Source of the DNA: Pseudoalteromonas sp. BSi20652
GTDB taxonomy: Bacteria > Pseudomonadota > Gammaproteobacteria > Enterobacterales > Alteromonadaceae
Direction: 5' to 3'
Assembly (NCBI RefSeq): GCF_000239855.1
Contig: NZ_BADT01000091.1
Location: forward strand, 1 to 64,000
Length of the DNA stretch: 64,000 bases
How positions within the stretch are numbered: position 1 is the stretch's first letter; every line of letters begins with the position of its first letter. The notes below the pieces were generated by a model. It was not told the DNA's origin. It did no database searches and was given only the letters and a program-made list of their open reading frames with translations. Below are positions 55,371 to 64,000 of this stretch, piece by piece. A program made the position numbers and the translations under genes.

Positions 55371-57920
55371 TTATTCACCATTTGCACGAAACGTATGACC
55401 AAAAAATAAAGCATTGCTTAGTAGTCGACTAGTACCATACCAATACCCCCTAAATACAGGGTCGTCCGTCATGCCTATTACTGTACCTCGTCCGTATGAG
55501 TGAGCAATTAAGCCTGCGCCGCCAGCAACTTGCTCAACATTAACGGCATCAGTAAAACCTGCCAATAATGGATTTTTAGTGTAGGTAAGTACATTTACAA
55601 ACGGCGCATCGGAAGCTTCGAGTAGCCACGTACTATTTTTGAATACGGGCAATGTATTGCGCTTAAGTGAAAATGTAAGCGGATGAGATAAATCTACATT
55701 AGTATTAAAAATAGCACCTGCAATGCGCTGACGCCCTGCTAAATGATCTTTATCGCCATAACTTAAACCTGTTGTTTTAAATGCACTCGCTACATCTTGT
55801 CGTGATAGATAGCTTGCCTTGAGTAATTGCTGATCAGCTAAAAATTTAGCACCGCCTTTGTGACCCCAAATAACGCCGCCTTTTCTTACCCAGCTTTTAA
55901 TAGCCACTTTGTCGGCATCAGATAAGCTATTGTAATTGCCATGAGCAAGCACAATATGACTGTAGTCACTTAACTCGAGTGAACTAAAGCGGTTCATTTC
56001 AACAATTGTTGGTGCAACACCTACAAAGCGATCTAGGTAATACCACGCTTCACCGACTTCGTACTGACTTGCGCCTTGCCCGCCAACAAGCAGTACTTTT
56101 GGAGCATTAACAACCGCCATTGATCGCGACCCTAAATCAGCGCCTTTGCTTGTTAATCCTGAGGTGATCGGTTTAATTGCAATACCAAACTCATTTTGTG
56201 CTTTATTTAGCAAGGTAATCCAATCTGTATTTGTTTGTAGTCCAGCCGGTATAATAATACTTCCAGGTTTAAAATTGATTTCTCCTGATGTTGATTTAGC
56301 CGTTAACGCGTTTAGCGCTACGCGTGCTTTAATGCCTTGCTGTAATAAGCTGTTTAACATTTTAGGTGCTAAATAATCATCCCACGAAAAACCAAATGCA
56401 TAACCCTCTGTGAGTGTAGCAAACGATGGGGCTACTACTTTTTCCCACGCTTTATCAGCAACCTTTAATCCCCAACTACTTTTAACTTTAGAAAATGGAA
56501 GATTAAACGCATGCGCTAATGTCCAACCAGATACATCGTAAAAAGTATTATCTGCAAAGTTTTTTTGCTCACTAAAAACCGCTTTTACCAAACGGTATTG
56601 TGGTTGCGCTAATGGTACAAAGTAGCTATCAGTACTGAAATTATTACCCTCTACTTTTAATGATTTAGTCAGTGGGTAAGCGTTAATTTGATGCTGCTTT
56701 AACAATTCTAAAAAGTGCATAATACGGGTGTTGTCGCTTGCACCTTCTACAACATAACCTTCAAAACTTTCATCGCTGGCTAAATCGGTAGCCTGATTAT
56801 AAAATTTAGCTTGATAATCTAATAGTGCATGGCGGTTATCAATTGCTGCTTTAAAGGTCGATAAACTTGTTAATAGTTGGTTTTTAATAGTAAAAGGAAA
56901 ACTTAAAGGTCCGTTTATGGTTTCTTGAATATGCCCACGAGAACTTGCTTGTTCAAATAAAATGCCTATGCCGCCATTTACATCGGGATAAGTTGAGCCT
57001 TTTCCATAGTAAAAATCATCAAAGCTTTCTTCTGTAAAATAAAGTGCGTTGTTTTCATCTAGCGTTTTTGCATGGTAGTTAGCAATTGCCTTAGTTAAAG
57101 TCACATTCTCATCTGGGGTTATTGGATGCTTACGACTTGGAATACCTGGTTGAAAAAAGTAGCTGCTGTTTGGACCCATTTCATGAAAGTCAGTTAAAAT
57201 ATTTGGTTTCCACTGATGAAACTTAGCAATACGTGCGCGCGATTCAGGGTGTTGTAGTAACAACCAATCACGATTTAAATCAAACCAATAGTGGTTAGTA
57301 CGACTGCTTGGCCAGTTTTCAACATGCTCGCGAGTTTTAGGGTCAGACGATAAATTCATTCCTCGGTTGCTGTTTACCCAGTTAGCAAAGCGCGCTAAGC
57401 CATCAGGATTAAGTGATGGATCGAGTAAAATAACCGTGTTGTTTAGTAACTCTTCTATTTCAGAGCCTTGAGCTGCTGCCAAATAATAAGCCACCAGCAA
57501 TGAAGCGTTACTGCCCGATGATTCATTACCGTGTACGCTATAACCCATCCATACAACAGCAGGTTCGTCTTGTGCCTTACTATTATTATTACTTAAACGA
57601 GCCAAATGAGCTTGGCGTGTTTGCTCTATGCTTGATAGCTTATTAGCCGCAGTGATTGTTAGCATAACGAGTGGACGCTGTTCATGTGTGCGACCAATCA
57701 CTTCAAAATTTATACGGTCACTCTTATCAGCGAGTATTTCCATATAACGTACTAACTGATCATGTCTTACATGCCACTCTCCGACTTGATAGCCTAGTAC
57801 CTCTTCAGGGGTTGGAATTGTTGAGTCAAACTCCACATCTTGCTCAAAATAATACGAAAGTGGTTTAGCTATACTTGAAAAGCTAAGCAACACCACCATT
57901 AATGTTAATATTAAACGCAT
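55371..57920 (-). CDS. M14-family zinc carboxypeptidase, exported
   Basis: 849 residues from the ATG at 57920 (a GTG three codons earlier is also open). Signal peptide, then the M14 domain: zinc motif HGNESSG, second-zinc His in TDFHEMG and catalytic Glu in ILFEQASSRG. The C-terminal half is a glutamine-amidotransferase-like/unknown domain (VLLVGGQGASQYEVGEAWYY; VILAHGNYNS). Conserved in marine gammaproteobacteria. Cleaves C-terminal residues from peptides outside the cytoplasm (family knowledge). It sits between gntX and nfuA, splitting the enteric gene order. Confidence 0.9.
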   Translation of the reverse strand: MRLILTLMVVLLSFSSIAKPLSYYFEQDVEFDSTIPTPEEVLGYQVGEWHVRHDQLVRYMEILADKSDRINFEVIGRTHEQRPLVMLTITAANKLSSIEQTRQAHLARLSNNNSKAQDEPAVVWMGYSVHGNESSGSNASLLVAYYLAAAQGSEIEELLNNTVILLDPSLNPDGLARFANWVNSNRGMNLSSDPKTREHVENWPSSRTNHYWFDLNRDWLLLQHPESRARIAKFHQWKPNILTDFHEMGPNSSYFFQPGIPSRKHPITPDENVTLTKAIANYHAKTLDENNALYFTEESFDDFYYGKGSTYPDVNGGIGILFEQASSRGHIQETINGPLSFPFTIKNQLLTSLSTFKAAIDNRHALLDYQAKFYNQATDLASDESFEGYVVEGASDNTRIMHFLELLKQHQINAYPLTKSLKVEGNNFSTDSYFVPLAQPQYRLVKAVFSEQKNFADNTFYDVSGWTLAHAFNLPFSKVKSSWGLKVADKAWEKVVAPSFATLTEGYAFGFSWDDYLAPKMLNSLLQQGIKARVALNALTAKSTSGEINFKPGSIIIPAGLQTNTDWITLLNKAQNEFGIAIKPITSGLTSKGADLGSRSMAVVNAPKVLLVGGQGASQYEVGEAWYYLDRFVGVAPTIVEMNRFSSLELSDYSHIVLAHGNYNSLSDADKVAIKSWVRKGGVIWGHKGGAKFLADQQLLKASYLSRQDVASAFKTTGLSYGDKDHLAGRQRIAGAIFNTNVDLSHPLTFSLKRNTLPVFKNSTWLLEASDAPFVNVLTYTKNPLLAGFTDAVNVEQVAGGAGLIAHSYGRGTVIGMTDDPVFRGYWYGTSRLLSNALFFGHTFRANGE

Positions 57921-58031
57921 ATAAATCACTCAAAAAATGTTCGTTGTTTGCACGCTACCATTGCTTAAAATAGATGCCAACTTTTTACGCTCAACACTAG
58001 CCGCAACACGATGAGCGGAGTATGATATGCA

Positions 58032-58056
58032 GTATCCGAGTAATTTAGTCAAGTAT
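58032..58056 (+). promoter_or_regulatory. IscR type-1 binding site before nfuA
   Basis: A 25-base palindrome matches the type-1 IscR consensus (ATASYYGACTRWWWYAGTCRRSTAT) at 22 of 25 positions. It ends 11 bases before the nfuA ATG. In E. coli nfuA (yhgI) is itself a member of the IscR regulon, so control by Fe-S status is expected. Position close to the start suggests repression. Confidence 0.75.
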
Positions 58057-58066
58057 AGATGGTTTT

Positions 58067-58642
58067 ATGATTTCTATTTCCGAAACAGCGCAAGCGCATT
58101 TTGCTAAACTATTAGCAGATCAATCACAACAAACTAATATCCGTGTATTTGTTGTAAACCCTGGTTCATCACAAGCGGAATGTGGTGTGTCTTATTGTCC
58201 AGAAGACGCTGTAGAAGCGAGCGATATTCGCCTAAACTTTAACGGCTTTGACGCCGTTGTAGATGCAGAAAGTGCTCCATTTTTAGAAGAAGCTGAAATC
58301 GATTTTGTTACAGACAAAATGGGAACTCAATTGACGCTAAAAGCACCAAATGCAAAGGCGCGTAAAATAGGTGATGATGCATCGCTAAACGAACGTGTAC
58401 AGCACATGCTAGAAACCGAAGTAAACCCACAACTTGCTAACCACGGTGGTCAAGTAAGCCTTGTTGAAATTACAGCTGCAGGCATAGCTATACTTCAGTT
58501 TGGTGGTGGTTGTAACGGTTGTTCTATGATCGATGTAACACTAAAAGAAGGCATTGAAAAAGAAATGATAGCTAAGTTTGAAGAAATCACCGGTGTTGCT
58601 GATATAACAGAGCACGAAGCGGGCGATCACTCTTACTATTAG
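58067..58642 (+). CDS. nfuA: Fe-S biogenesis protein NfuA
   Basis: 191 residues, the E. coli length. Degenerate A-type N-terminal domain (no Cys triad) and a C-terminal NifU-like domain with the cluster-binding pair Cys149/Cys152 ([11 protein letters not shown]). Delivers 4Fe-4S clusters, notably under stress. Preceded by an IscR-type site. Confidence 0.97.
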   Translation: MISISETAQAHFAKLLADQSQQTNIRVFVVNPGSSQAECGVSYCPEDAVEASDIRLNFNGFDAVVDAESAPFLEEAEIDFVTDKMGTQLTLKAPNAKARKIGDDASLNERVQHMLETEVNPQLANHGGQVSLVEITAAGIAILQFGGGCNGCSMIDVTLKEGIEKEMIAKFEEITGVADITEHEAGDHSYY

Positions 58643-58651
58643 GCCTTGTAA

Positions 58652-58921
58652 ATGCTAAAGCAGCTTATTTATCGCTTAGGGAGTAACCCTAAGCTGAGCT
58701 TAAAGCGCTTTTTTCGCGGCTTAGCACTGTTTGTGCTAGCCGTGATATTCATATCTATTGGGTATTATACCCATTACAGCTTACAAATAATTGGCGTTAT
58801 AAGTTTAATCCCCGCATTATTTTTTGCCGGTTGGGGCTACTGTGGTATTTTTGCTAATCGTTTTTCACAAGTTTTAAAGGATATGGGCCCTAAACACCAC
58901 GACCCCGATCTCTGGAAATAA
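58652..58921 (+). CDS. small membrane protein, unknown
   Basis: 89 residues with two membrane helices (about 21-42 and 45-65) and basic N- and C-terminal tails ending GPKHHDPDLWK. No known family recognised. It starts 9 bases after nfuA and is likely cotranscribed. Confidence 0.65.
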   Translation: MLKQLIYRLGSNPKLSLKRFFRGLALFVLAVIFISIGYYTHYSLQIIGVISLIPALFFAGWGYCGIFANRFSQVLKDMGPKHHDPDLWK

Positions 58922-58935
58922 ACCATTTATTTAGT

Positions 58936-60270
58936 TTAATCTAATAGCTGATTATTTATTTTTAAGTGATGATATTTAATTATTAATGTAACCCCGCGCA
59001 TTAACATAAAACAGCTCATAGCCAGCCATAACCCGTTATTTTGCCAGTCTATAAACACCCAAAACACACCAAAAAAGCCAACTCCAGCTGAAAGTATCAT
59101 ACTGTTGCGCATGTTCTTTGCTCGCGTAAGTCCTACAAAAATACCATCGAATAAAAAGCAGCTCATGGCCAAAATAGGCAACACTATTAGCCATGGTAAA
59201 TAGTGTATTGCCTCTTGAATAACCTCTGGCACATTGGTTAAAAGCTTGATTATACCGCTGCCAAACAATGCAAAAAAAGCGCTATATAAAACGCCAAAAA
59301 GCATGCCCCAAAATACACTTATTTTAACCCAAAGCTCTATATTTTTAACGCTTCCTTGGCCTTTAGCTTGCCCTACTTTTGCCTCAGACGCATAAGCAAC
59401 ACCATCAAGAGCAAAACTCACCAACATTAAAAAGTTTAATAGTACAGCATTAGCAGCTAATGTGGTTTCGCCTATACGCGCTGCGTAAAATGTCATAAAA
59501 CTAAAGCATAATTGCAGTATTAAAGAGCGAATAAATATATCTCTATTCAAACTCAATAATTCAGCCATTTTGCTAATACTCAACCAATTCGGTACATTTA
59601 GATTAATGTCTTGTTTTTTAGCTAGTTTAACCACTAAAAAAAGTGCAAATACTAAAGCCGTATAATCAGCAATAAGTGAAGCCCACGCAGCGCCTGCAAC
59701 TGCCCAATCTAAATAAACAACAAAATAAATATCGAGCACTATATTAACGATGTTAGTGACGAGTAATAAATAAAATGGACCTCGACCATAATGCACACCA
59801 AGCATCCAACCCAGTAACACTAAATTACACAATGCCGCTGGAGCACTAAAAATACGAATGCTAAAATACTGATATGCTTGGATAAGCACATCAGAATTGG
59901 CGGCGGAGAGGTAAGCAATAGCATGCTTTATTAATGGGGATAACACAATTAATAGCACAGCAACAATGCTTGCAAGTAACAAACTACGTTTAAGTAAAGC
60001 GGCTAGCTGGGTTAAATCATTTTGCCCGTAAGCCTGAGCAACCATACCCGTGGTGCTCATTCTTAAAAAACCAGCAAGCCAAAATAAAATAGATATAACT
60101 GCAGAGCCAAGGGCAATACCCGCTAAGTAATGAGCGCTCCCTAGATGACCAATTACAGCGGTATCAACAATCCCTAACAACGGCACTGTAATATTTGATA
60201 GAATCATTGGTCCCGCTAACAACAGTAAGCTTTTATGGTGCGCTTTATTATGTATAAAAAATTGTTTCAT
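58936..60270 (-). CDS. MATE-family efflux transporter (DinF-like)
   Basis: 444 residues with twelve membrane helices. MATE signatures LLLLAGPMILSNITVPLLGI, DTAVIGHLGSAHYLAGIALG and MSTTGMVAQAYGQND point to the DinF subgroup. Exports cationic compounds by Na+ or H+ exchange. Its 5' end overlaps the divergent polysaccharide deacetylase gene by 21 bases, so promoters lie inside the neighbouring genes. Confidence 0.9.
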   Translation of the reverse strand: MKQFFIHNKAHHKSLLLLAGPMILSNITVPLLGIVDTAVIGHLGSAHYLAGIALGSAVISILFWLAGFLRMSTTGMVAQAYGQNDLTQLAALLKRSLLLASIVAVLLIVLSPLIKHAIAYLSAANSDVLIQAYQYFSIRIFSAPAALCNLVLLGWMLGVHYGRGPFYLLLVTNIVNIVLDIYFVVYLDWAVAGAAWASLIADYTALVFALFLVVKLAKKQDINLNVPNWLSISKMAELLSLNRDIFIRSLILQLCFSFMTFYAARIGETTLAANAVLLNFLMLVSFALDGVAYASEAKVGQAKGQGSVKNIELWVKISVFWGMLFGVLYSAFFALFGSGIIKLLTNVPEVIQEAIHYLPWLIVLPILAMSCFLFDGIFVGLTRAKNMRNSMILSAGVGFFGVFWVFIDWQNNGLWLAMSCFMLMRGVTLIIKYHHLKINNQLLD

Positions 60271-61275
60271 TTAGTATTATTTATCCTCATTAGCCTATCT
60301 GTGCGAGCTCAAGCAGCCGTCATTTTACAGTATCATCATGTTAGTGAAACACTGCCTGCTGTAACGAGCATCAATGCAAATACCTTCACTAAGCATTTAA
60401 GCTATTTAAAAAAGCATGACTTTAATGTTATTCCATTAAACGAGTTGATTTTGGCTTTGCAACAAGGGCAAACCTTACCTGAGAAAACCGTCGCAATCAC
60501 CTTTGATGACGGTTATAACAATAATTATGATGAAGCTGCGCCAATTTTAGAAAAATTTGGCTACCCGTATACTATTTTTGTAAACCCAAAATTAATAGAT
60601 CAAAACCAACGTTATGTTATGGGCTGGGATAAGCTTAAAGAGCTTAGCAAAAAAGGCGCGCTTATAAGTAATCACACTGCACAGCACGACTATTTACATA
60701 TTAAGCTTGAAAACGAAACCGGTGCTCAGTGGAAAACACGTATCAAACAAGACATTCTATATTCACAGCAACGTATAAAAGAAGAAATAGGACAAGATTA
60801 TAAGTACTTAGCTTACCCATATGGTGAGTTTAATAATGAGCTGCAATCCCTTGTAACTGAGCTTGGTTTTATAGGTATTGGGCAGCATTCTGGAGCTGTA
60901 AGCAAAAATTCAAATTTTAGTCGTTTACCTCGCTTTCCTGCTTCCGGTTTTTATAGCAAACTAGACACATTGAGCACTAAACTAAACTCTCATGCTTTTA
61001 ATATCACCAAGCTGACTTACATAGACAGTGTTACTGAACAAAACCCGCCCAAATTAACGATTGAATTTAAAATGGACGATTTTCATAAAACGCAATTTGC
61101 TTGCTATGTATCAAGTGTTGGGCAAGCTGATTTAACGTGGATAAATGAAAATACGGTTGAGATAACTTCACCTAAAATACTTAATAAAGGGCGATCTCGT
61201 TTTAACTGTACTGCGCCTTCAATCAAAAAACCAAGTAGCTACTACTGGTTTTCGCAACCTTGGGTTCTTCAATAA
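60250..61275 (+). CDS. exported polysaccharide deacetylase
   Basis: 341 residues from the ATG at 60250 (the frame opens 5 codons earlier). Signal peptide (about 1-22), then NodB/PgaB-type domain: ITFDDGYNNNYDEAAPILEK (motif 1), SNHTAQHDYLH (motif 2) and AYPYGEFNNELQ (motif 3). De-N-acetylates a hexosamine polymer, perhaps extracellular glycan. C-terminal beta domain (about 245-341). Single gene. Confidence 0.9.
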   Translation: MYKKLFHLVLFILISLSVRAQAAVILQYHHVSETLPAVTSINANTFTKHLSYLKKHDFNVIPLNELILALQQGQTLPEKTVAITFDDGYNNNYDEAAPILEKFGYPYTIFVNPKLIDQNQRYVMGWDKLKELSKKGALISNHTAQHDYLHIKLENETGAQWKTRIKQDILYSQQRIKEEIGQDYKYLAYPYGEFNNELQSLVTELGFIGIGQHSGAVSKNSNFSRLPRFPASGFYSKLDTLSTKLNSHAFNITKLTYIDSVTEQNPPKLTIEFKMDDFHKTQFACYVSSVGQADLTWINENTVEITSPKILNKGRSRFNCTAPSIKKPSSYYWFSQPWVLQ

Positions 61276-61287
61276 ACAAAGTGTAGG

Positions 61288-62319
61288 CTACTTTTTAATT
61301 GCTTGATTTAATAGTCGCTGGGTTACCTTATCTAGCGACACAACTTCATTAGCTGCACCTAATTGAATTGCTACTTTTGGCATACCCCACACAACTGACG
61401 AAAACTCATCTTGCGCAATTGTATAAGCACCGTTTTGCTTTAACGCAAGTAATCCCTTAGCCCCATCACTCCCCATACCAGTCAGTATTGCAGCCACTAC
61501 ACGCTTGGCACCCGTTTCAATTAATGAATTAAATAACACATCTACAGCCGGTTTATGTCTATTAACCGGCTCGCCATCATCTAGCTGACAATACAAACTA
61601 GATCCTTGCTTTTTAATACTTAAATGAAACCCTCCCGGTGCTATATAAGCCCAACCTACGCTAAGCTTATCCCCATGTTCGGCCTCTTTAACATTAATTA
61701 CGCATGTGCGATTCATTCGCTCTGCAAATGACGCGCTAAATACAGGAGGGATATGTTGAGTAATAACGATCGGTGGGCAGTTTTGTGGCATTTTTATAAG
61801 CACTTCTTTTATAGCCTCAGTCCCCCCCGTTGAAGCACCTATTGCTATTACCTTATTAAGTAAAAACTGAGAATGGGTATTAATAGGCTCATTTGTGACG
61901 ACCGTTTTTTTATAGCTTCTTACTCTTGCACCAGCAGCTATCCGAACCTTTTGCTGGACAAGTGATGCATATTGGCTCAATTGCTCTCTTACGTTATTAG
62001 TAGGCTTAGCTATAAAATCGACAGCCCCTAACTCGAGTGCTTCTAATGTGATAGGAGAGCCTTTTTGGGTCAGTGTTGAAATCATCACTACTGGCATTGG
62101 CCTTAATCGCATTAAGTTTTTTAAAAAACTAATGCCATCCATTTTTGGCATTTCTACGTCGAGCGTTAATACATCAGGACTTAACTTTTTTATCATTTCG
62201 CGAGCTTGATAAGGATCTTCTGCACACCCCACCACGGTTATGTCATTAACTTGTTGTAATATTTCTGTGAGTAATCCTCTAATTAAAGGAGAGTCATCAA
62301 TTATTAATACTTTAATCAT
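61288..62319 (-). CDS. cheB: chemotaxis protein-glutamate methylesterase
   Basis: 343 residues. Receiver domain with phospho-Asp54 (LTLDVEMPKMDG), linker, and methylesterase domain with Ser in AIGASTGGTEA, His in TQHIPP and Asp in GMGSDGA. Removes methyl groups from (and deamidates) chemoreceptors in adaptation. Third gene after cheR and cheD, nine bases downstream. Confidence 0.95.
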   Translation of the reverse strand: MIKVLIIDDSPLIRGLLTEILQQVNDITVVGCAEDPYQAREMIKKLSPDVLTLDVEMPKMDGISFLKNLMRLRPMPVVMISTLTQKGSPITLEALELGAVDFIAKPTNNVREQLSQYASLVQQKVRIAAGARVRSYKKTVVTNEPINTHSQFLLNKVIAIGASTGGTEAIKEVLIKMPQNCPPIVITQHIPPVFSASFAERMNRTCVINVKEAEHGDKLSVGWAYIAPGGFHLSIKKQGSSLYCQLDDGEPVNRHKPAVDVLFNSLIETGAKRVVAAILTGMGSDGAKGLLALKQNGAYTIAQDEFSSVVWGMPKVAIQLGAANEVVSLDKVTQRLLNQAIKK

Positions 62320-62327
62320 GCATACTC

Positions 62328-62945
62328 CTAAAACAGTTCGATGTCAGATGCCACTGCGTGTTTTTTAAGGTTTTGCAAGTAACGCACTTCACGTTTTTCA
62401 ATCGTATCATTATGTAATTTTTTAAGCTTTTTCATATATACTTTACCAGTGCGCGGATGAAAAAATATTTTCCGTGGCCATGGTCCACCCACGTCATGGG
62501 CTACTAAGTTTAACGCTTCTTCTTTAATATAGGTCTTTGCAAAACTAATATTACCCAGCCCAATATCGGTCATCGCACTAATAATTTTCCCTCCACCAAA
62601 AAGTTTTATTTTTAAATTATGCCGAGAAGCCCCATTTTTTAAAACTTCATTTATAAGGTACTCCATTGCCCAATTACCGTATCGGCAACTTAGACTATTA
62701 GCAACTTTAAGCTCCATACCTTTTTGAATAGGTAACATAAAGTGATTCATGCCCCCAATCCCTAGCACTTCGTCATAAACACAAGCGGCAATACACGAAC
62801 CCAGAACTGTAGAAATAAGTTCATTATTTTTAGAAACATAAAACTCACCTGGAAGCACCTTAGCAACAACGCTATCTCTACCTGAATCCCAATATCGCTT
62901 AATATGCTCAAAGCTAGGTAATACCGAACTAAACTCAGCGTGCAT
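62328..62945 (-). CDS. cheD: chemoreceptor glutamine deamidase CheD
   Basis: 205 residues. Active-site Cys51 (VLGSCIAACVYD) and His68 (GIGGMNHFMLP) are separated by 17 residues, as in characterised CheD. Deamidates receptor glutamines. Overlaps cheR by 11 bases. Confidence 0.93.
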   Translation of the reverse strand: MHAEFSSVLPSFEHIKRYWDSGRDSVVAKVLPGEFYVSKNNELISTVLGSCIAACVYDEVLGIGGMNHFMLPIQKGMELKVANSLSCRYGNWAMEYLINEVLKNGASRHNLKIKLFGGGKIISAMTDIGLGNISFAKTYIKEEALNLVAHDVGGPWPRKIFFHPRTGKVYMKKLKKLHNDTIEKREVRYLQNLKKHAVASDIELF

Positions 62946-63759
62946 TGTGTCCCTTTTGATACATAGTTTTTCCTAGGCTATTATATTGCGAATGCTCCTT
63001 CCCCATACTCTCTGAGTGACCTAAAAATAAATAACCGTGTTCATTCAATATATTAGCGTAGCGTTTAAAAAGCTGATCTTTTGTTTCTTTATCAAAGTAA
63101 ATTACAACATTACGACATAAAATAAGATCAAATGGCCCTTTCATTGGCCAGTCTTGCAATAAATTTAAACGCCTAAACGAGATAGATTCTTGCAATTTAT
63201 CTTTAACTTTATAGTTTTCACCGTTTTTACTTTTTAAAAACCAACGCTTAAGTTGCACGTCATCTAACCCATTAACATTTGCTGCGGTGTAAATACCTTT
63301 TTGGGCTTTTGCCAGTACGTTAGAATCTAAATCGGTTGCTAATATTTTTACGTCCCAATTGCTCGGAAATGCATTATTTAAAGTCATTGCCAAACTGTAA
63401 GGTTCTTCCCCTGTTGAGCAACCTGCTGACCAAATCCTTACTCGCCTACTGTCTTTATTTGTCTTTAAAAGCGCTGGAACAAGATGGGATTTAATAAACT
63501 CAAAATGATGCACCTCACGAAAAAAAGACGTAAGGTTTGTCGTTATTGCATTAATAAACGCATCAAATTCCTGATCTTTATTGTTATCTAAGTACTCTAA
63601 ATAAGCTTTAAAGTCAGTCAACTTACGCTCTCTAATTCGCCTTGCTAAACGAGAATAAACCATCTCTCGTTTATGCTCACCCAATACAATCCCGCATGCG
63701 CTATAAACTAAATTAGCAATTTTTTTAAAGTCGCAATCAGTGCACAAAAACTCTCTCAT
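62935..63759 (-). CDS. cheR: chemotaxis protein methyltransferase CheR
   Basis: 274 residues. N-terminal helical domain (KREMVYSRLARRIRERKLTD) and SAM-binding domain (IWSAGCSTGEEPYSLAM, ILATDLDSNVLAKAQKGIYT). Methylates receptor glutamates. A chemoreceptor gene with a CheR-docking pentapeptide ends 74 bases upstream. Confidence 0.95.
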   Translation of the reverse strand: MREFLCTDCDFKKIANLVYSACGIVLGEHKREMVYSRLARRIRERKLTDFKAYLEYLDNNKDQEFDAFINAITTNLTSFFREVHHFEFIKSHLVPALLKTNKDSRRVRIWSAGCSTGEEPYSLAMTLNNAFPSNWDVKILATDLDSNVLAKAQKGIYTAANVNGLDDVQLKRWFLKSKNGENYKVKDKLQESISFRRLNLLQDWPMKGPFDLILCRNVVIYFDKETKDQLFKRYANILNEHGYLFLGHSESMGKEHSQYNSLGKTMYQKGHNAR

Positions 63760-63833
63760 TATTCGCTCTCAATTAACCTAACGAGTCACACCTCACTATT
63801 GATTATTTCAATGAGACATAAAAAGATTAGTTA

Positions 63834-64000
63834 TTAAAACTCTTCCCACTCATCAGCAGAGTCTACAAAGTTGTCACCTCTGGGCTTATTTCGAACAAAA
63901 CTATTTTGTGATTTATGAGATAACTCAGGCGTTCGTATGGTAGAGGAAATCATTGTCATTTCTTGCTGACCTATAGAGAAAAAGTTGAGCAATCTACGCA
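63834..64000 (-). CDS. methyl-accepting chemotaxis protein, 3' end (partial)
   Basis: The last 55 codons of a minus-strand gene are present (stop TAA at 63834-63836). Only the cytoplasmic tail is visible: VRRLLNFFSIG-like end of the signalling domain cut off at the window edge, then a flexible Ser/Thr/Asn-rich linker and the terminal pentapeptide EWEEF (of the NWETF type) that docks CheR/CheB. The rest lies beyond base 64000. Confidence 0.8.
   Translation of the reverse strand, partial: RRLLNFFSIGQQEMTMISSTIRTPELSHKSQNSFVRNKPRGDNFVDSADEWEEF

Overview
The window looks like chromosome from a marine gammaproteobacterium of the order Alteromonadales, most like Pseudoalteromonas. The reasons are strongly gammaproteobacterial ribosomal proteins, RpoA and SecY, AT-rich DNA, the greB/ompR-envZ and bioH/gntX/nfuA neighbourhoods, and a wealth of RND, MacAB-type and chemotaxis genes. 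The genus is inferred from protein character; no database was searched. I see no prophage, insertion sequence, CRISPR array or tRNA gene.

Layout. 1-300 is the leader and tandem promoters of an rRNA operon whose 16S gene lies just outside the left edge (minus strand). 952-9427 holds the alpha operon (rpsM, rpsK, rpsD, rpoA, rplQ) and the spc operon (rplN to rpmJ), all on the minus strand. The usual S10 operon is not upstream of rplN; an asmA-like gene is there instead, behind a terminator. 11.8-13.9 kb carries a small membrane-protein/XRE-regulator operon with three operator-like palindromes and an unrecognised 387-residue protein. 14.1-14.8 kb is a TorF-type porin gene whose signal peptide is out of frame and which has an NtrC/sigma54-like upstream region. 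15.0-18.9 kb is a YIP1 protein plus a MacAB-type exporter. 18.9-24.2 kb has two Bor-like lipoproteins and an ABC permease fused to an M1 aminopeptidase with its ATPase. 24.4-30.3 kb has an iodotyrosine-deiodinase-like flavoprotein, an RND pump operon led by an ArsR repressor of the persulfide-sensing HlyU/SqrR/BigR type, and a divergent rhodanese.

30.3-32.6 kb is a minus-strand cluster in which two of five genes (DUF1801 and DUF3224) are cut by in-frame stop codons. 32.7-42.5 kb holds an MsbA-like ABC exporter, an OmpA-type lipoprotein, a chromate transporter, an MscS-type channel, two tandem acyltransferases, and divergent speA and speE for polyamine synthesis. 42.5-46.1 kb is a possible three-gene unit of periplasmic cupredoxin, outer-membrane barrel and chemoreceptor. 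46.3-49 kb is envZ-ompR and divergent greB. 49-53.8 kb has a small exported protein, a CBS protein, tex (whose reading frame runs through its own terminator) and a SprA-type metalloprotease pair. 53.9-58.9 kb has bioH, gntX and nfuA, split by an M14 peptidase and with an IscR-type site at nfuA. 58.9-61.3 kb has a MATE pump and a polysaccharide deacetylase. 61.3-64.0 kb is cheB, cheD, cheR and the 3' end of a chemoreceptor that ends in a CheR-binding pentapeptide.

The most interesting candidates are the ArsR/RND/rhodanese module, the cupredoxin-barrel-chemoreceptor unit, the operator-rich XRE/membrane operon, and the set of frame-disrupted genes (torF, DUF1801, DUF3224, 3' end of tex). The last set may reflect real gene decay or, for the two A-run cases, sequencing error.
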